Origin: Elmis aenea
Lineage: Eukaryota > Arthropoda > Insecta > Coleoptera > Elmidae
NCBI GenBank assembly: GCA_947652605.1
Contig: OX393576.1
Span: 53,854,966-53,918,965, forward strand
Direction: 5' to 3'
DNA: 64,000 nucleotides
The position numbers and the translations under genes were made by a program. Under the pieces are notes generated by a model that saw only the letters and a list, made by a program, of their open reading frames with translations, was not told the DNA's origin and ran no database searches. This document shows positions 21,000-31,256 of this stretch, piece by piece (the stretch's first letter is position 1; each line of letters begins with the position of its first letter).

Positions 21000-22618
21000 C
21001 GGGGTCCTGCAACAGTGCTTCGGGCTTTCATAGCGCCCCGCCCGTAGGAGATAGAAAAAATAATTGGTTTAAAAAGATTAACGTCGTAAAATTATTTTCA
21101 GGTGTACAGGGTGTCCCATTTTTGCGCTATAACAAAAACTAAGATTTTTTAAAATGGAAAACCCTGTATATTTTTAGGTCTTCGGATGTCATTTTTTAAC
21201 CTCTACATGAATGTCTGTTCACTATTTAATTTTGTGTTGCCAATAATAAAAAAATTAAATTTAGTGATACAGGGTGTTCACAAAAAAGTACCAGTGTGAT
21301 ATTCAATAATTTTCACAAAAGTAGCCATTTAATTGCATTTGTATACACCGAAGTAGGCCGCACTGATGCAAAACAAATGCCAAAATGTATGCATGTGTCA
21401 ACTTGACATTTAAATAAATTTAGAATTCAAGCGGATATTAATTTTGTCACAAAATTAATTGTTTTTATTCAAAAACTATGAAAAGTAATAAATTGAAAAA
21501 CTGAAAAGTAATAAATGTTCGAAATGTCATATTTTCATCCAGGCACAAATCTATTCGCCCGGATGTCTTTTTTCTGGATAACGTGCCGTATAAATAGTAT
21601 TTAATACTGCTCGCCAATAAGCAATTATCAGTCTCCTCTAATACAAAAATCATATCGACTGGTTCGTCTTTTTTGAAATTCGTTTTGATAATTTTCGGTC
21701 TTCTTTTACCACGAAATAGAGAAAAAGTACACTTGCAGCAAGTATTAAACTGGAGGACTTTTAGAACTATTGTAGAATATCACTGCTAACAGCAGAAAAA
21801 CACAAATCACTTTCGAAGCCATTCAGGTATTTTGTGCGTAAGGCGTTAGTTTTTTTTTTTTTTATAAATTCGGAATAAAAACCGGTTTACGTTTCGACAT
21901 AAGAAAACTTATTCAAATGTCAAATTGACACTTGCTTACATTTTGGCATTTGTTTTGCATCAGCGCGGCCTATTTCGGTGCATAAAAATGCAATTAAATG
22001 GCTATTTTTGTGAAAATTATTGAATATAAAATATAAGTATTGACTATCTCAACAACTACGGGGTTTAGGCGTAGGACAACTCCAATAAAATATAAAGAGG
22101 AGAAAAACATCTATCGAATAGTGCAATAAAATAAGGGTGTTGTATTTGAAAAAAATAAGTTATGTCACTACGTAGTTTGGAAAGTTTGGCACTTTTTTCT
22201 GAACACCCTGTATCACTAAATTAAATTTTTTTTAATTAAAATGTTGCTCGCTAACAGGACTAACAATATTGCTAAAACTTATTTCTAACCTTTAAAAAAC
22301 GAGGTCGCAACGGTTTTTTAAAGTGTAAGATTTTTCGGAAAAAAATTTATAAGTTGGCAACATTGACACAAAATCAAAAAGTAAACAGACATTCATGTGG
22401 AGGTTAAAAAATGACATCCGAAGACCTAAAAATATACAGGGTGTTCCATTTAAAAAGTTCATAGTTTTTGTTATAGCGCAAAAATGGGACACTCTGTATA
22501 GTTGAAAATAATTTTAAGTTGTAGATCTTTTCAAAACAATAATTTTATGTATTAATTTTTTTTTTATCTTCTACGGGTGGGACGCTATTAAAGCCTGACG
22601 CACTGTTGCAGGACCCTG
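21000..22618. mobile_element. Composite palindromic element with three nested termini (copy 1)
   Basis: Outer ends 'cggggtcctgcaacagtgc' and 'gcactgttgcaggaccctg' are flanked by TA. Inside each arm a second pair ('cagggtgtcccatttttgcg' at 21117, its complement ending at 22496) and a third pair ('cagggtgttcacaaaaaagt' at 21270, its complement ending at 22210) lie symmetrically, each next to TA. The core matches the element at 31257-33151 but the outermost ends differ. The left arm has lost about 130 bp relative to the right. A transposase trace lies near 21515-21565 on the minus strand. Confidence 0.85.
21515..21565 (-). pseudogene. Trace of mariner/IS630-like transposase C-terminus
   Basis: The minus strand reads GRIDLCLDENMTFRTFIT, matching RIDLCLDENGRHFQHLL of the better preserved remnant at 32065-32325 in the sister element. 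Only this end of the gene is recognisable, and the surrounding frame is lost. Confidence 0.5.
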
Positions 22619-24644
22619 TATAATTGGTTAAATTGTGATTACAAGCTTTTATGCAGTTTTGATAGCCAGTTATGGAACTTTTTCAGGTTTTCATTTTGCT
22701 CTTCGACAATTTAGCACTTTTTATTACAAATAAGTCTAAAGAAGTTTACTTCACACATGTTAAAAGTTCCTCTAGGTTCACTCTTATGTTCGATTATGGC
22801 AATAATAAGGAATGCACGTTTTAGGAGATGAACATCAAAGTTTTGAAGTACGTGTAAAATTTATGAACTTTCCTTATTCATTTACTAGGTTATTTCAAAA
22901 TGTTAACAAATCAAAACAAAAAAATGGCGTTAGCTATTAAAAAAGAGGTAAAAGGCGTTGAATAAGAACTAATTTAGTTTCCGAAAAAAATTATTATAAT
23001 CGGAAATGCAAGGCTATGTTGAATGAAAAATTGATGTAATTTATACAGTAACGTCAACGAAAAATAATTTTAGCAGCGTTTTATGTCTAAAATTAATTTG
23101 TCAAGATTACCATATGTTTCATAATAATGGAACGGTTTTCTATAGGTACTTCATTTATCATTTTCAATAGACGTAAGTATCAATAACAAATGATGGGACC
23201 TTATCTTAATAAATTGGTTTTTGATGTAAACATATTAAATTATATTATAACTGCCTATAAATACAGAAATTCTAAAAAAAAATATCACGTAATTTATAAT
23301 TTAATATCATTACTATACATATTTATTCCTGTAAAATTACGCAAAGATCATTTCATAGTTAATTTAATGATAATATTTTAGCAAAAACGTAATTACTTTG
23401 TAAATGGAATGCGTGAAGTCCAAAAATTGACAAAATTGTTTTTATTTTAAGAATATGTAAAAATATATACAATAAACTTAAAAGTATGTCAATAAATCGT
23501 GAAGTAGGTATAAACTAGCTAAACTGGAAAAATACATATTTTCTGCAATCGTCACTAAACTAGCGCAATAAGTACCCAAAAGCGGCTGTAATAATAAATT
23601 TTTACTGCCTAGGCAGTAAAAAAGTAAAATGTGCTACGCTCATTGGTTGAATTTAAAAAAACTGAGCATGCTTTTGTTCAAAGATACATATTTAACAAGA
23701 GAATGAGAATCTGACAGATGAAGTAAAACCTTTTGTGTTTGCTTGATTTTTCGCTATTTCTTTGACGATTGCAGAAAAAATTTAATATGCACCTCCTTTT
23801 TATCACTTCGTTTCGGCAAATAATATCCACCGTCGTGATAAAAAGTCGAACTTTACTGCCTTGGTACATAAATAACTATTAATCGTTTCTTGGGTGCATG
23901 ATAATGAAAATATTTCCTTAAGCATGTTTATGAAAATGAACGATGAAAGCAGATTTGGTTTGTAAATTAAATTTTAATTTGTGAATAATAACGTTTCAAC
24001 ATTTTAAGTCAGATATAATTTAAATTACATTTTATTATGCAACATGCTAAACTGGATTATTAAGGAATTTAAGAATATTAGAAGAAGAATATTGTTATAA
24101 GTATATTGAAATTTTTATGTTAATTAACAATGAAACATGAAGTATCGTTTTAATATATTACTCCTACATCTTAAGCGATTCATGTGTAATATTTCAGTTA
24201 ATACAATAAAGCAATATTTAAATTATTAAACGCAAAAAAAGATGTATTAAATAAACGCGTCAAAAAGTTACTGATGGCGATAGCAAACTAATTTGAATAT
24301 ACGTACAAAAAGTTATTAATAATATAGCGTGGATGATTCATATCATTGTATAAATTTTGTAATCGCCCAAATTTCTTACGTTATTCATTTCAAGTATTGT
24401 GTTTTATTCCTTGATGTTTAGGTTCAAAGTTAAATGTTATATTATGATTAGTTAGCGATTTAAACCTTTATTTAAATCAACGAATTCTAACGTGCAACAA
24501 AATTTTATGTTAAAATGGAGATTGTACAAAACATAGGAAAAAGCATAAACTGATTTTGTGTTTTCACCTGATTATTGAACATTAAAAAAATATTTAAAAA
24601 TACTGCCCCCAAAATGTTGCAGTATCTATTGATTTACTGCAGAA
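22619..24644. other. AT-rich non-coding DNA
   Basis: Apart from a 24-bp perfect palindrome (23599-23622), only low-complexity frames are present (23190-23381 plus strand; 23678-23869 minus strand). None matches a family I know. Confidence 0.45.
23599..23622. repeat. 24-bp perfect palindrome
   Basis: Left half 'tttttactgcct' is the exact complement of right half 'aggcagtaaaaa'. A half-site 'tttactgcct' recurs near 23855. It could be a dyad binding site or the joined ends of a lost element. The sequence alone does not decide. Confidence 0.55.
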
Positions 24645-25517
24645 CAGTAGCGGACTGGCAAATTCGACCGGCCTGGGAAAATTCTGGTAGACCGGCCTTC
24701 GAAAATTAAATAAACTTTTTTAGCGGCATCTTGAAGTATTTTTTGCCTTTTTTCTCTTTCCTTTTGAGCACCTCCTTTGAATTTTCTTTTCTCCATTTTA
24801 TATACATATATATATTTTTTATAATAACTTATGAAGGTAGTTGAAAAAATGTTTAAAACATTTAAATATTTAAAAAGTGATTAGTCCTCAAAAAATGACT
24901 TAAAAAAAAATTTAAAACAATATTAAATATCTATTCAAAACAAGTAAAAATTTGTGTTTTATGTTTAATTTTTAATTTTCTATTAAAGAAAATGTATGCA
25001 TTTAATTAAGGGTAGTTTTCTAAATTGTTTTAATTTTAATTAGAAGATATTATAAATTCAAAATCAAATATTTGACAATACAAAATACATGTTAATAGAA
25101 CAGAAATGCTTGTAATTTCCAGCGATCTGATTCAAACTAAAAACAATGCAAATGCTTATTATTGGACATAGTAATGTTCAAATGAAAACTCATGAATTAA
25201 TAAAAATATCATTAAATATCACCATTATTTTAAAAAGTTTCAACAAAGCAATGTATGAATTCAAAATTAAAATACAACACAGTTTTTATTTATTAATGTA
25301 AAATTATTACCTATTCTTAAATCCAGAAAAACAATGAAAACTACAACTGCAAAAATTCTTCCCTTATTATTTACAATATCACGCTTTGCTTTCTAATAAA
25401 ACCAAGTAACTCAGTTTCGAAATAGGTATAAAAACGAAAATTGAAATAGGAATTTGTATGTAAAATTTAATATTGCCAAACATTGACTTCCCTAATTAAT
25501 TATTTATACCAGGTTAC
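24645..25517. mobile_element. Possible hAT fragment with one recognisable end
   Basis: 'cagtagcggactggc' at 24645, followed by 'gaccggcctggg' and 'gaccggcctt', looks like a hAT terminus. No inverted partner was found downstream, so the right boundary is a guess. The rest is AT-rich. Confidence 0.35.
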
Positions 25518-25687
25518 CAGGGGTCGGCAAACTGTGGCCCTGTGACAATGAAACCACATTTTTACAAAACTTTTTTTTAGGTCCTAAATATTCGATTTAT
25601 GCGAAGGCATACCTTGTGGGACACCTTGTATTAGTATACAGCTTTAATGATTCTTAATGAATAACATATTGATCTCGTATGTTGTTT
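25518..25687. mobile_element. Single hAT-type terminus
   Basis: 'caggggtcggcaaactgtgg' at 25518 matches the CAGGGGTCGGCAAC-type ends of the MITE at 7266-7554. The partner end is missing. A younger hAT element begins at 25696. Confidence 0.45.
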
Positions 25688-25695
25688 ATCAAGAT

Positions 25696-27089
25696 CAGAG
25701 CTGGGCAAGTACTGGCCAAAAAGTACTCAAGTCTTAAGTCTTAAGTACTTATGAGAAGTACTTGGATTTTAAGTACCAGTACCGCTATTTTTAAAAATAC
25801 TGATTCTTAAGTACAAGTACTTGCAAAAAGTACTTAAGTATTTCTCAAGTACTTTTTGCAGATATTATTTATAAAATTATTTCTAGCGATTGTGTCCAAG
25901 AAAATATTTAAAACAAAGTGTAATAACGCATAAACGCATATGTAGGTACGTCAAATTTGCTTTGTAACTACAGTCGTTAGATGTACCCACTTGTATTTAA
26001 AGTTTTATGAATTAAGTGCTATCTTTTAAACAAATGTTATATAATATTAAATATTCACATCACACAAAATACAACTTATTTTTGAAACATAAACGAAATA
26101 AAATCTTATGTAGGTAAGGTACATAGGTATACGTATTTACTTTACTATATATTACAATTACTGCTATTAACATTTCTAATCTAATTTGGCATTAGCTTTC
26201 AGAATTACCAACTTTTCAAAATTTTGATCGCTTAATGTTAATGCATTCCTTTTTGGTGCATTAATTATTGAAGCAAAAGAAAACATTCGCTCAACAGGAG
26301 CTGATGAAGGCAAGCAAGTGTCATATTTTAAAAATAATTGCTTAATAATTGGATAATCATTAAGCATGCTAAGCTGTGTTCTTTTGTCATATAAATATTT
26401 TAAAAACTCCAACTCCGTTATCGAATGCCTAATATTAAACTTGGTAATATATACCCGTAGTATGTTGACTGTTCTCCTTGCAATAGATCAATTGTTGCTG
26501 CAAGAGGTTCCATGATTAAGCAGTATTCTTCTAAGTATTCGATATCAATATCTTTAATAGCATTTTTAATACAAATTTTAGTAATTTAGAGTCAAAAATG
26601 AAAGAATTGTTCACAATATAATACAATAAATGTTTTAGGATAAGAAAGACTTACCTTACAGAGTTCAATAAAATATTTAATAAAACTGTTGTCCGTATTA
26701 CTACACACACAGAACACACTACCTTTATAACTGAAGCTATTCTATGCACTCCGATGAGGGTTGTGTTAAAAACTTTAGACAAGTTTTAACCTGTTGAAAA
26801 CCACAGTTCCTATCTTATAAAATCTAATATTTTAAAAAGTACTTGTGTCTACTAAAAGTACTTAAGTACTTTGGACTGTACTGCAGTATTTTACAAAGTA
26901 CTTAAGTAATAATTTTTGTGGTACTTAAGTACTAATTCAAGTATTAAGTACCAGTATTTCACCGAAGTACTTGAGATTCAAGTCTTAAGTACCTAATTTT
27001 AAAATGTACTGCAGTACCAGTCTTAAGAATCGGAAAAGTACTTGAAAAAGTACTTAAGTACAAAAATACTTAAGTATTGCCCAGCTCTG
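25696..27089 (-). mobile_element. hAT element with transposase remnant
   Basis: Ends 'cagagctgggcaagtac' and 'gtattgcccagctctg' are flanked by an exact 8-bp duplication atcaagat (25688-25695 and 27090-27097). The subterminal zones hold many 'aagtacttaagtac' words on both sides, a likely transposase-binding repeat (inference). A minus-strand transposase C-terminus survives at 26176-26545. At 1394 bp it is an internally deleted copy. Confidence 0.93.
26176..26545 (-). pseudogene. hAT transposase, C-terminal part (hATC)
   Basis: The 78-codon frame 26176-26412 reads YPIIKQLFLKYDTCLPSSAP, then VERMFSFASIINAPKRNALT and FEKLVILKANAKLD. This is the hATC dimerisation domain with its typical 'P.S...ER.FS' core. 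Upstream on the same strand (to about 26545) lies LEEYCLIMEPLAATIDLLQG, an earlier part of the same protein, joined with material missing between. The DNA-binding and catalytic regions are absent. Confidence 0.85.
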
Positions 27090-27364
27090 ATCAAGATGTA
27101 ACCCAAATATTACGTTTAGATTGTTTTGAATTGTTTTAATAAATCTTTTTTTTTTCAGAAAGTATTAAGACGATTAATTTCTATTTTCACTGGTAAAATG
27201 ACTCAATAATTTTAGTCTATATTATCATCTAACTATTTTGCACCTTTGTAAAATATTGACCTTATAATGGGATCCAAATTGGAAAACCCGGAGATCAGCT
27301 TTATTTTTTATTTTTTAAATATTAATAAACATATGCATACAGAAAGCAATTTTTTTTTAAGTTT

Positions 27365-27605
27365 AAACAAAAATACAAGAAAGGCAGCTGGGATGGTTGG
27401 GACACATTTATAGAATGAAAGAAGAGAAGTCTACGAAGCAAGGCCACAGGGAAAAAACAAAATGGGTAGATCGAGAAAAGCCTGGCAAGGGGGATTTTAA
27501 AAAACGGCAACGGATCAAAAAATCAAATGGGAAGAGATAAAAAAGCTAGCACAAGACAGAAAGTCGTAGAAGAAAGTCAGCACAACACAACTCAACGGTA
27601 GAGGG
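27365..27605 (+). pseudogene. RTE-like LINE 3' fragment (copy 1)
   Basis: Broken frames read QERQLGWLGHIYRMKEE and, further on, WVDREKPGKG and HKTESRRRKSAQ. This matches the C-terminal tail seen at 40480-40830 and, on the minus strand, at 45360-45810. Only the 3' end of the LINE is present. Confidence 0.65.
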
Positions 27606-28009
27606 ATTTACGCCTAAATAAAATAAATTAATTAAATTTGATGATTAACCCTCTATGGTACTGCGTATATTTGAATATATATGTATTTGTTTTCTATGCC
27701 ATTGCCTTTAATGGAGCTCTTTCCACAAACGCTGGATGTATGCTTGATTATACAAACGGGTACAACTGCACTTGATAGATTTCGTTCACCGAAAAGTGTT
27801 TGATGGTTGTGATTTTTGTTGAGTAGTTCACTGGTTCTTAAGGTTATGTAGTAGTGAATATATACAAGAAATACGTATGGATTTTATTACTTTACTTTGT
27901 TTTTTTTTTTTTTTTTTTTGATGGGTTTTCTATGTAATCTGTTTTTTTTAAAGAAAAACAATAAACATATGATCTGATTTTAGAAACTGACTCGAAGAGG
28001 TGTGTTCCA

Positions 28010-29398
28010 GTGAACACCCTCTATAAAAAACTAAAAGAAAATTTAGAGTTTATACACTATGCAGGAAAGGCGCCTGGGTATGACCTAATTATTGGCCAGG
28101 TAATAAAAGAACTGCCTCAGAAAGGAATCGTTATGTTGACTCAACTATTCAACGCAGTATTAAGACTAAAATACTTTCCAACGCAATGGAAAGTAGCGGA
28201 AGTGATACTCATACAGAAGCCAGGAAAACCACCAAACGATCCTACATCTTATCGGCCTATTAGTCTCCTGCCAATAATGTCAAAAGTGTTAGAAAAATTA
28301 CTGGCAAAAAGGTTGATGAAAGTCATTACTGAAAAAAACCTTATTCCAGAGCATCAATTCGGCTTCCGAAGAAAACATTCCACCATAGAACAAGTTCACC
28401 GGGTGGTGGACACTATAAACAAAACATATGAAAAAAGAGGGTACTGCGCAGCGATATTTCTTGACGTGAGTCAAGCATTCGATAAGGTATGGCACCAAGG
28501 ACTGCTGTACAAACTAAAACAGAAACTGCCAGAAGCTATGTATAATGTCCTCAAATCCTATCTAGAAAAAAGACTCTTTCGGGTGAGATATGAAACTGAA
28601 CTAACAACGCTTTACCCAATAATAGCAGGCGTACCACAAGGCAGCGTTCTTGGACCTACCCTTTACCTGTTATTTACTTCAGATCTTCCAACAGATGAAA
28701 GCGTAACTACCTCGACATTCGCAGACGACACTGCAATTTTAGCAACGAGTCAAGATCCTGTGGAAGCACATAGATTACTCCAAAACAATATAAATCAAAT
28801 AGAACAGTGGACACAAAAATGGCGCATTAAAATTAATGAAACGAAGTCGGCGCACATTGTCTTTACAAAATGTCACGGCCAATCACCACCAGTAATGACA
28901 AACAATCAAATCGTACCCACGGTAAATGATGTGAAATACCTAGGTATGCATCTGGATAAAGGTCTGATATGGAGAACGCACATTTGGAAGAAGCGAAAAC
29001 AGCTTGATGCTAAATTCCGTAAGTACTACTGGCTTCTTGGGAGGCAGTCGAAACTATCCCTTCGCAATAAACTGCTGGCTTACAACGTCATATTTAAACC
29101 GGTATGGACCTACGGGCTCCAGCTCTGGGGAACCGCATCTAACTCCAACATAGCCATTATCGAGAGGTTTCAGGCAAAAGTGCTACGAGCCATGGTGGAT
29201 GCACCCTGGTTTGTAACTAACAAGAACATCTACAAAGACCTAAAAGTGCAAACGATAAGTGACGTGATTGTGCAGTGCAGTACAAGGTACGTTCAACGCC
29301 TTGAGGTACATCCAAATGCGTTAGCATTAAACCTACTAGATAACAGTCAACATTACAGAAGACTAAAACGCAAAACTCCGCTAGACTTTACTTTGTAA
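28010..29398 (+). CDS. Jockey-type LINE reverse transcriptase, 5'-truncated
   Basis: The open frame has 462 residues; element sequence probably starts at about 28050 (KAPGYDLI), so the first residues derive from the insertion site. RT motifs are intact: TSYRPISLLPIMSK, HQFGFRRKHSTIEQ, AAIFLDVSQAFDKVWH, AGVPQGSVLGPTLY and TFADDTAI (catalytic FADD near 28718). The thumb and C-terminal region with KPVWTYGLQLWG and RLKRKTPLDF are typical of Jockey. There is no RNase H, as expected for Jockey. The endonuclease and ORF1 are missing, as usual for a 5'-truncated copy. No internal stops, so the insertion is fairly recent. Confidence 0.93.
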   Translation: MNTLYKKLKENLEFIHYAGKAPGYDLIIGQVIKELPQKGIVMLTQLFNAVLRLKYFPTQWKVAEVILIQKPGKPPNDPTSYRPISLLPIMSKVLEKLLAKRLMKVITEKNLIPEHQFGFRRKHSTIEQVHRVVDTINKTYEKRGYCAAIFLDVSQAFDKVWHQGLLYKLKQKLPEAMYNVLKSYLEKRLFRVRYETELTTLYPIIAGVPQGSVLGPTLYLLFTSDLPTDESVTTSTFADDTAILATSQDPVEAHRLLQNNINQIEQWTQKWRIKINETKSAHIVFTKCHGQSPPVMTNNQIVPTVNDVKYLGMHLDKGLIWRTHIWKKRKQLDAKFRKYYWLLGRQSKLSLRNKLLAYNVIFKPVWTYGLQLWGTASNSNIAIIERFQAKVLRAMVDAPWFVTNKNIYKDLKVQTISDVIVQCSTRYVQRLEVHPNALALNLLDNSQHYRRLKRKTPLDFTL

Positions 29399-29420
29399 AA
29401 ATTAAAATGGAAAAATTATT
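28050..29420 (+). mobile_element. 5'-truncated Jockey element inside piggyBac
   Basis: The copy starts within the RT finger region and ends in a short A-rich tail (about 29395-29420). It separates the piggyBac left end from its transposase remnant, so it inserted after the piggyBac did. The target duplication could not be fixed. Confidence 0.8.
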
Positions 29421-29568
29421 CCGCTATTGTCTAGTGTGTGTACATTGCTTTGGCATACTGTGTTATTGAATTTTCATATCGCGTTGCGATTTTCCGCCTG
29501 TGCCGCATTTGTATTTTAAAATATACATTGTTCATCTAAGGTATTTTTTTTGTATTATCTCGTGAATT

Positions 29569-29986
29569 ATGGATGCAAAGATTTTTTATGGTGCAAGAAA
29601 AGATCCTGTGAAAATTTTCCTGCCAGATGTGGAGAGTGAGGATAGACGTGCTAGCATTGACTGGAATTGCAAAGAAAAATCAACAATCGCTTTATGATTT
29701 CAAAGCTGATGTTGCACAAAGTTTATGTTGGAATGGTAAAACAAGGAAAAGAGGTCGTCCTTCGAGTACCCAGTCATCATCTGAAAACAAAAGGACCAAG
29801 TTTTCTATTCCACCAAATACAGACACTCGACGTGATCGAATTGACCACTGGCCCCAGTATGAACAAAACACTGGAAGGTGTAAGAATGGAAAATGCCAAA
29901 AAATTACCAAAGTGAAGTGTACTAAATGTCAGTGTTACCTGTGTTTTGTGGCAGACCGAAGTTATTTTTGGGAATGTCACACATAA
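29569..29986 (+). pseudogene. piggyBac transposase with core deleted: N-terminus joined to Cys-rich C-terminus
   Basis: ATG at 29569 starts MDAKIFYGARKDPVKIFL, with an acidic LPDVESEDRRAS stretch as at piggyBac N-termini. Near 29640-29680 it runs, with a frame change, into the C-terminal part: SLYDFKADVAQSLC, then DHWPQYEQNTGRCKNGKC, CTKCQCYLCF and WECHT. The Cys/His set is the PGBD-type zinc-binding domain that recognises element ends. The DDD catalytic core (several hundred residues) is missing. Confidence 0.8.
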
Positions 29987-30250
29987 TTGTTTTTTAAACT
30001 TCTTATACAATCTATAATGTTGTAGATGTAACAAAATCTTGTCAATAAAGCAATCGTTATATTTCTTATATACCTTATTAAAATTATTTAATTGCACACT
30101 GTATATTCAAATATACCAACTTTTTTTTTCAAAAATACTAATTTTCAAAATTTTTTGAACCTAGATATATCTTTCAAAGCACATCAGTACCGCATATTAA
30201 CTACAAATTTTAAAATATAATTGATCTTTTATGGTTTGTGCAATAGAGGC

Positions 30251-31256
30251 TTAATGTATACTCTATGAAGTTCGCCAACTCATAGAAATCCAATATGGCG
30301 TCAATAAAAACTTAAAAAACGAACTATTGCATCTTAAAAACTAAACAAGTGGTATCAATTTTAACACCATTAAAATCTGCCTTAAAAAATAGTTCTTTGT
30401 TTTAAATGTCCACAGATAATAATAACAAAGATATTAACGAAACTTAATAATTTCTTGTTATTTCAGGAGTTGGCTACAGTATTCATATTTTCAGCTAGAT
30501 TCTTTCTAAGCTCGTAAAACACACTTCTTTGCTAACTTAACCAGAATTTTTTTGTAACAGTGTTTGAGATGCCAATGTTCTTTATGATGAATCAAATTAC
30601 GTGTGAAGTATAACATATATATCTCGTTTATTTCCTTTTTGTATTCTGTGACGTTCTAGCAAAACATTTATTACAAGATCAAGAAAGGGCTTCTTTCAAA
30701 CAATTGTCTTAAAGTAAATCATGTGTAGCATGATATATTGACATCTTTGCTACTTTTTGGAAAGAATTTTATAATATAACGACGACAGTCAGTTTCAGAT
30801 CAGAAACTCTACATGCCGTGTGAAAAAGGTTCATAGAATAAGAACATTGAAATTATTTGCTGCAAAAAATGCAGCAGTTACAATCATGCAATAAGCGACA
30901 AAGCTATAAATATGAAGAAAACGGAACTCGTAATAATAAATGGTCTACAGCAGTTAAATATAATTGGATTCCAACACTCTTTCACTCTGGACTAAGAGAC
31001 GATGGAAAAGGAAATTATCAGAAAGAATTAAAATAGCGAAATACAATTTTAAAGAGATTGGGTTAATAGAAAACTTAATGGCGTTTATGATGTGGTAAAT
31101 GGTCTGCTATGTTTTCCTGGAACCGTCGCGTCGTATTGTTGGTAGGGTGACAACAAACTAAAAATTTGCGATAATAAAATTCTAAAGACGAGTGAAATAT
31201 AAGTCAAATATAAGGTTTATTTCAGGTAGATTTTTAGGTGTTTTCAAATGTATGTA
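30251..31256. other. AT-rich non-coding DNA with a doubtful LINE trace
   Basis: Around 30905-31110 (plus strand) frames such as KKTELVIINGLQQ and KRRWKRKL, then RIKIAKYNF, loosely resemble the thumb region of RTE-like LINEs. The match is weak and broken by stops. Nothing else was seen. Confidence 0.3.

Larger units (their letters stand above)
27649..30250 (+). mobile_element. Internally deleted piggyBac element carrying a Jockey insertion
   Basis: TTAA flanks both ends (27645-27648 and 30251-30254). The ends 'ccctctatgg' and 'caatagaggc' are inverted (8 of 10 matching), and subterminal 'gtatatttgaatata' (27667) is mirrored by 'tatattcaaatata' (30102). Inside lie a 5'-truncated Jockey LINE (about 28050-29420) and a transposase gene that lost its catalytic core (29569-29986). 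A run of about 20 T precedes the Jockey. Confidence 0.82.
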
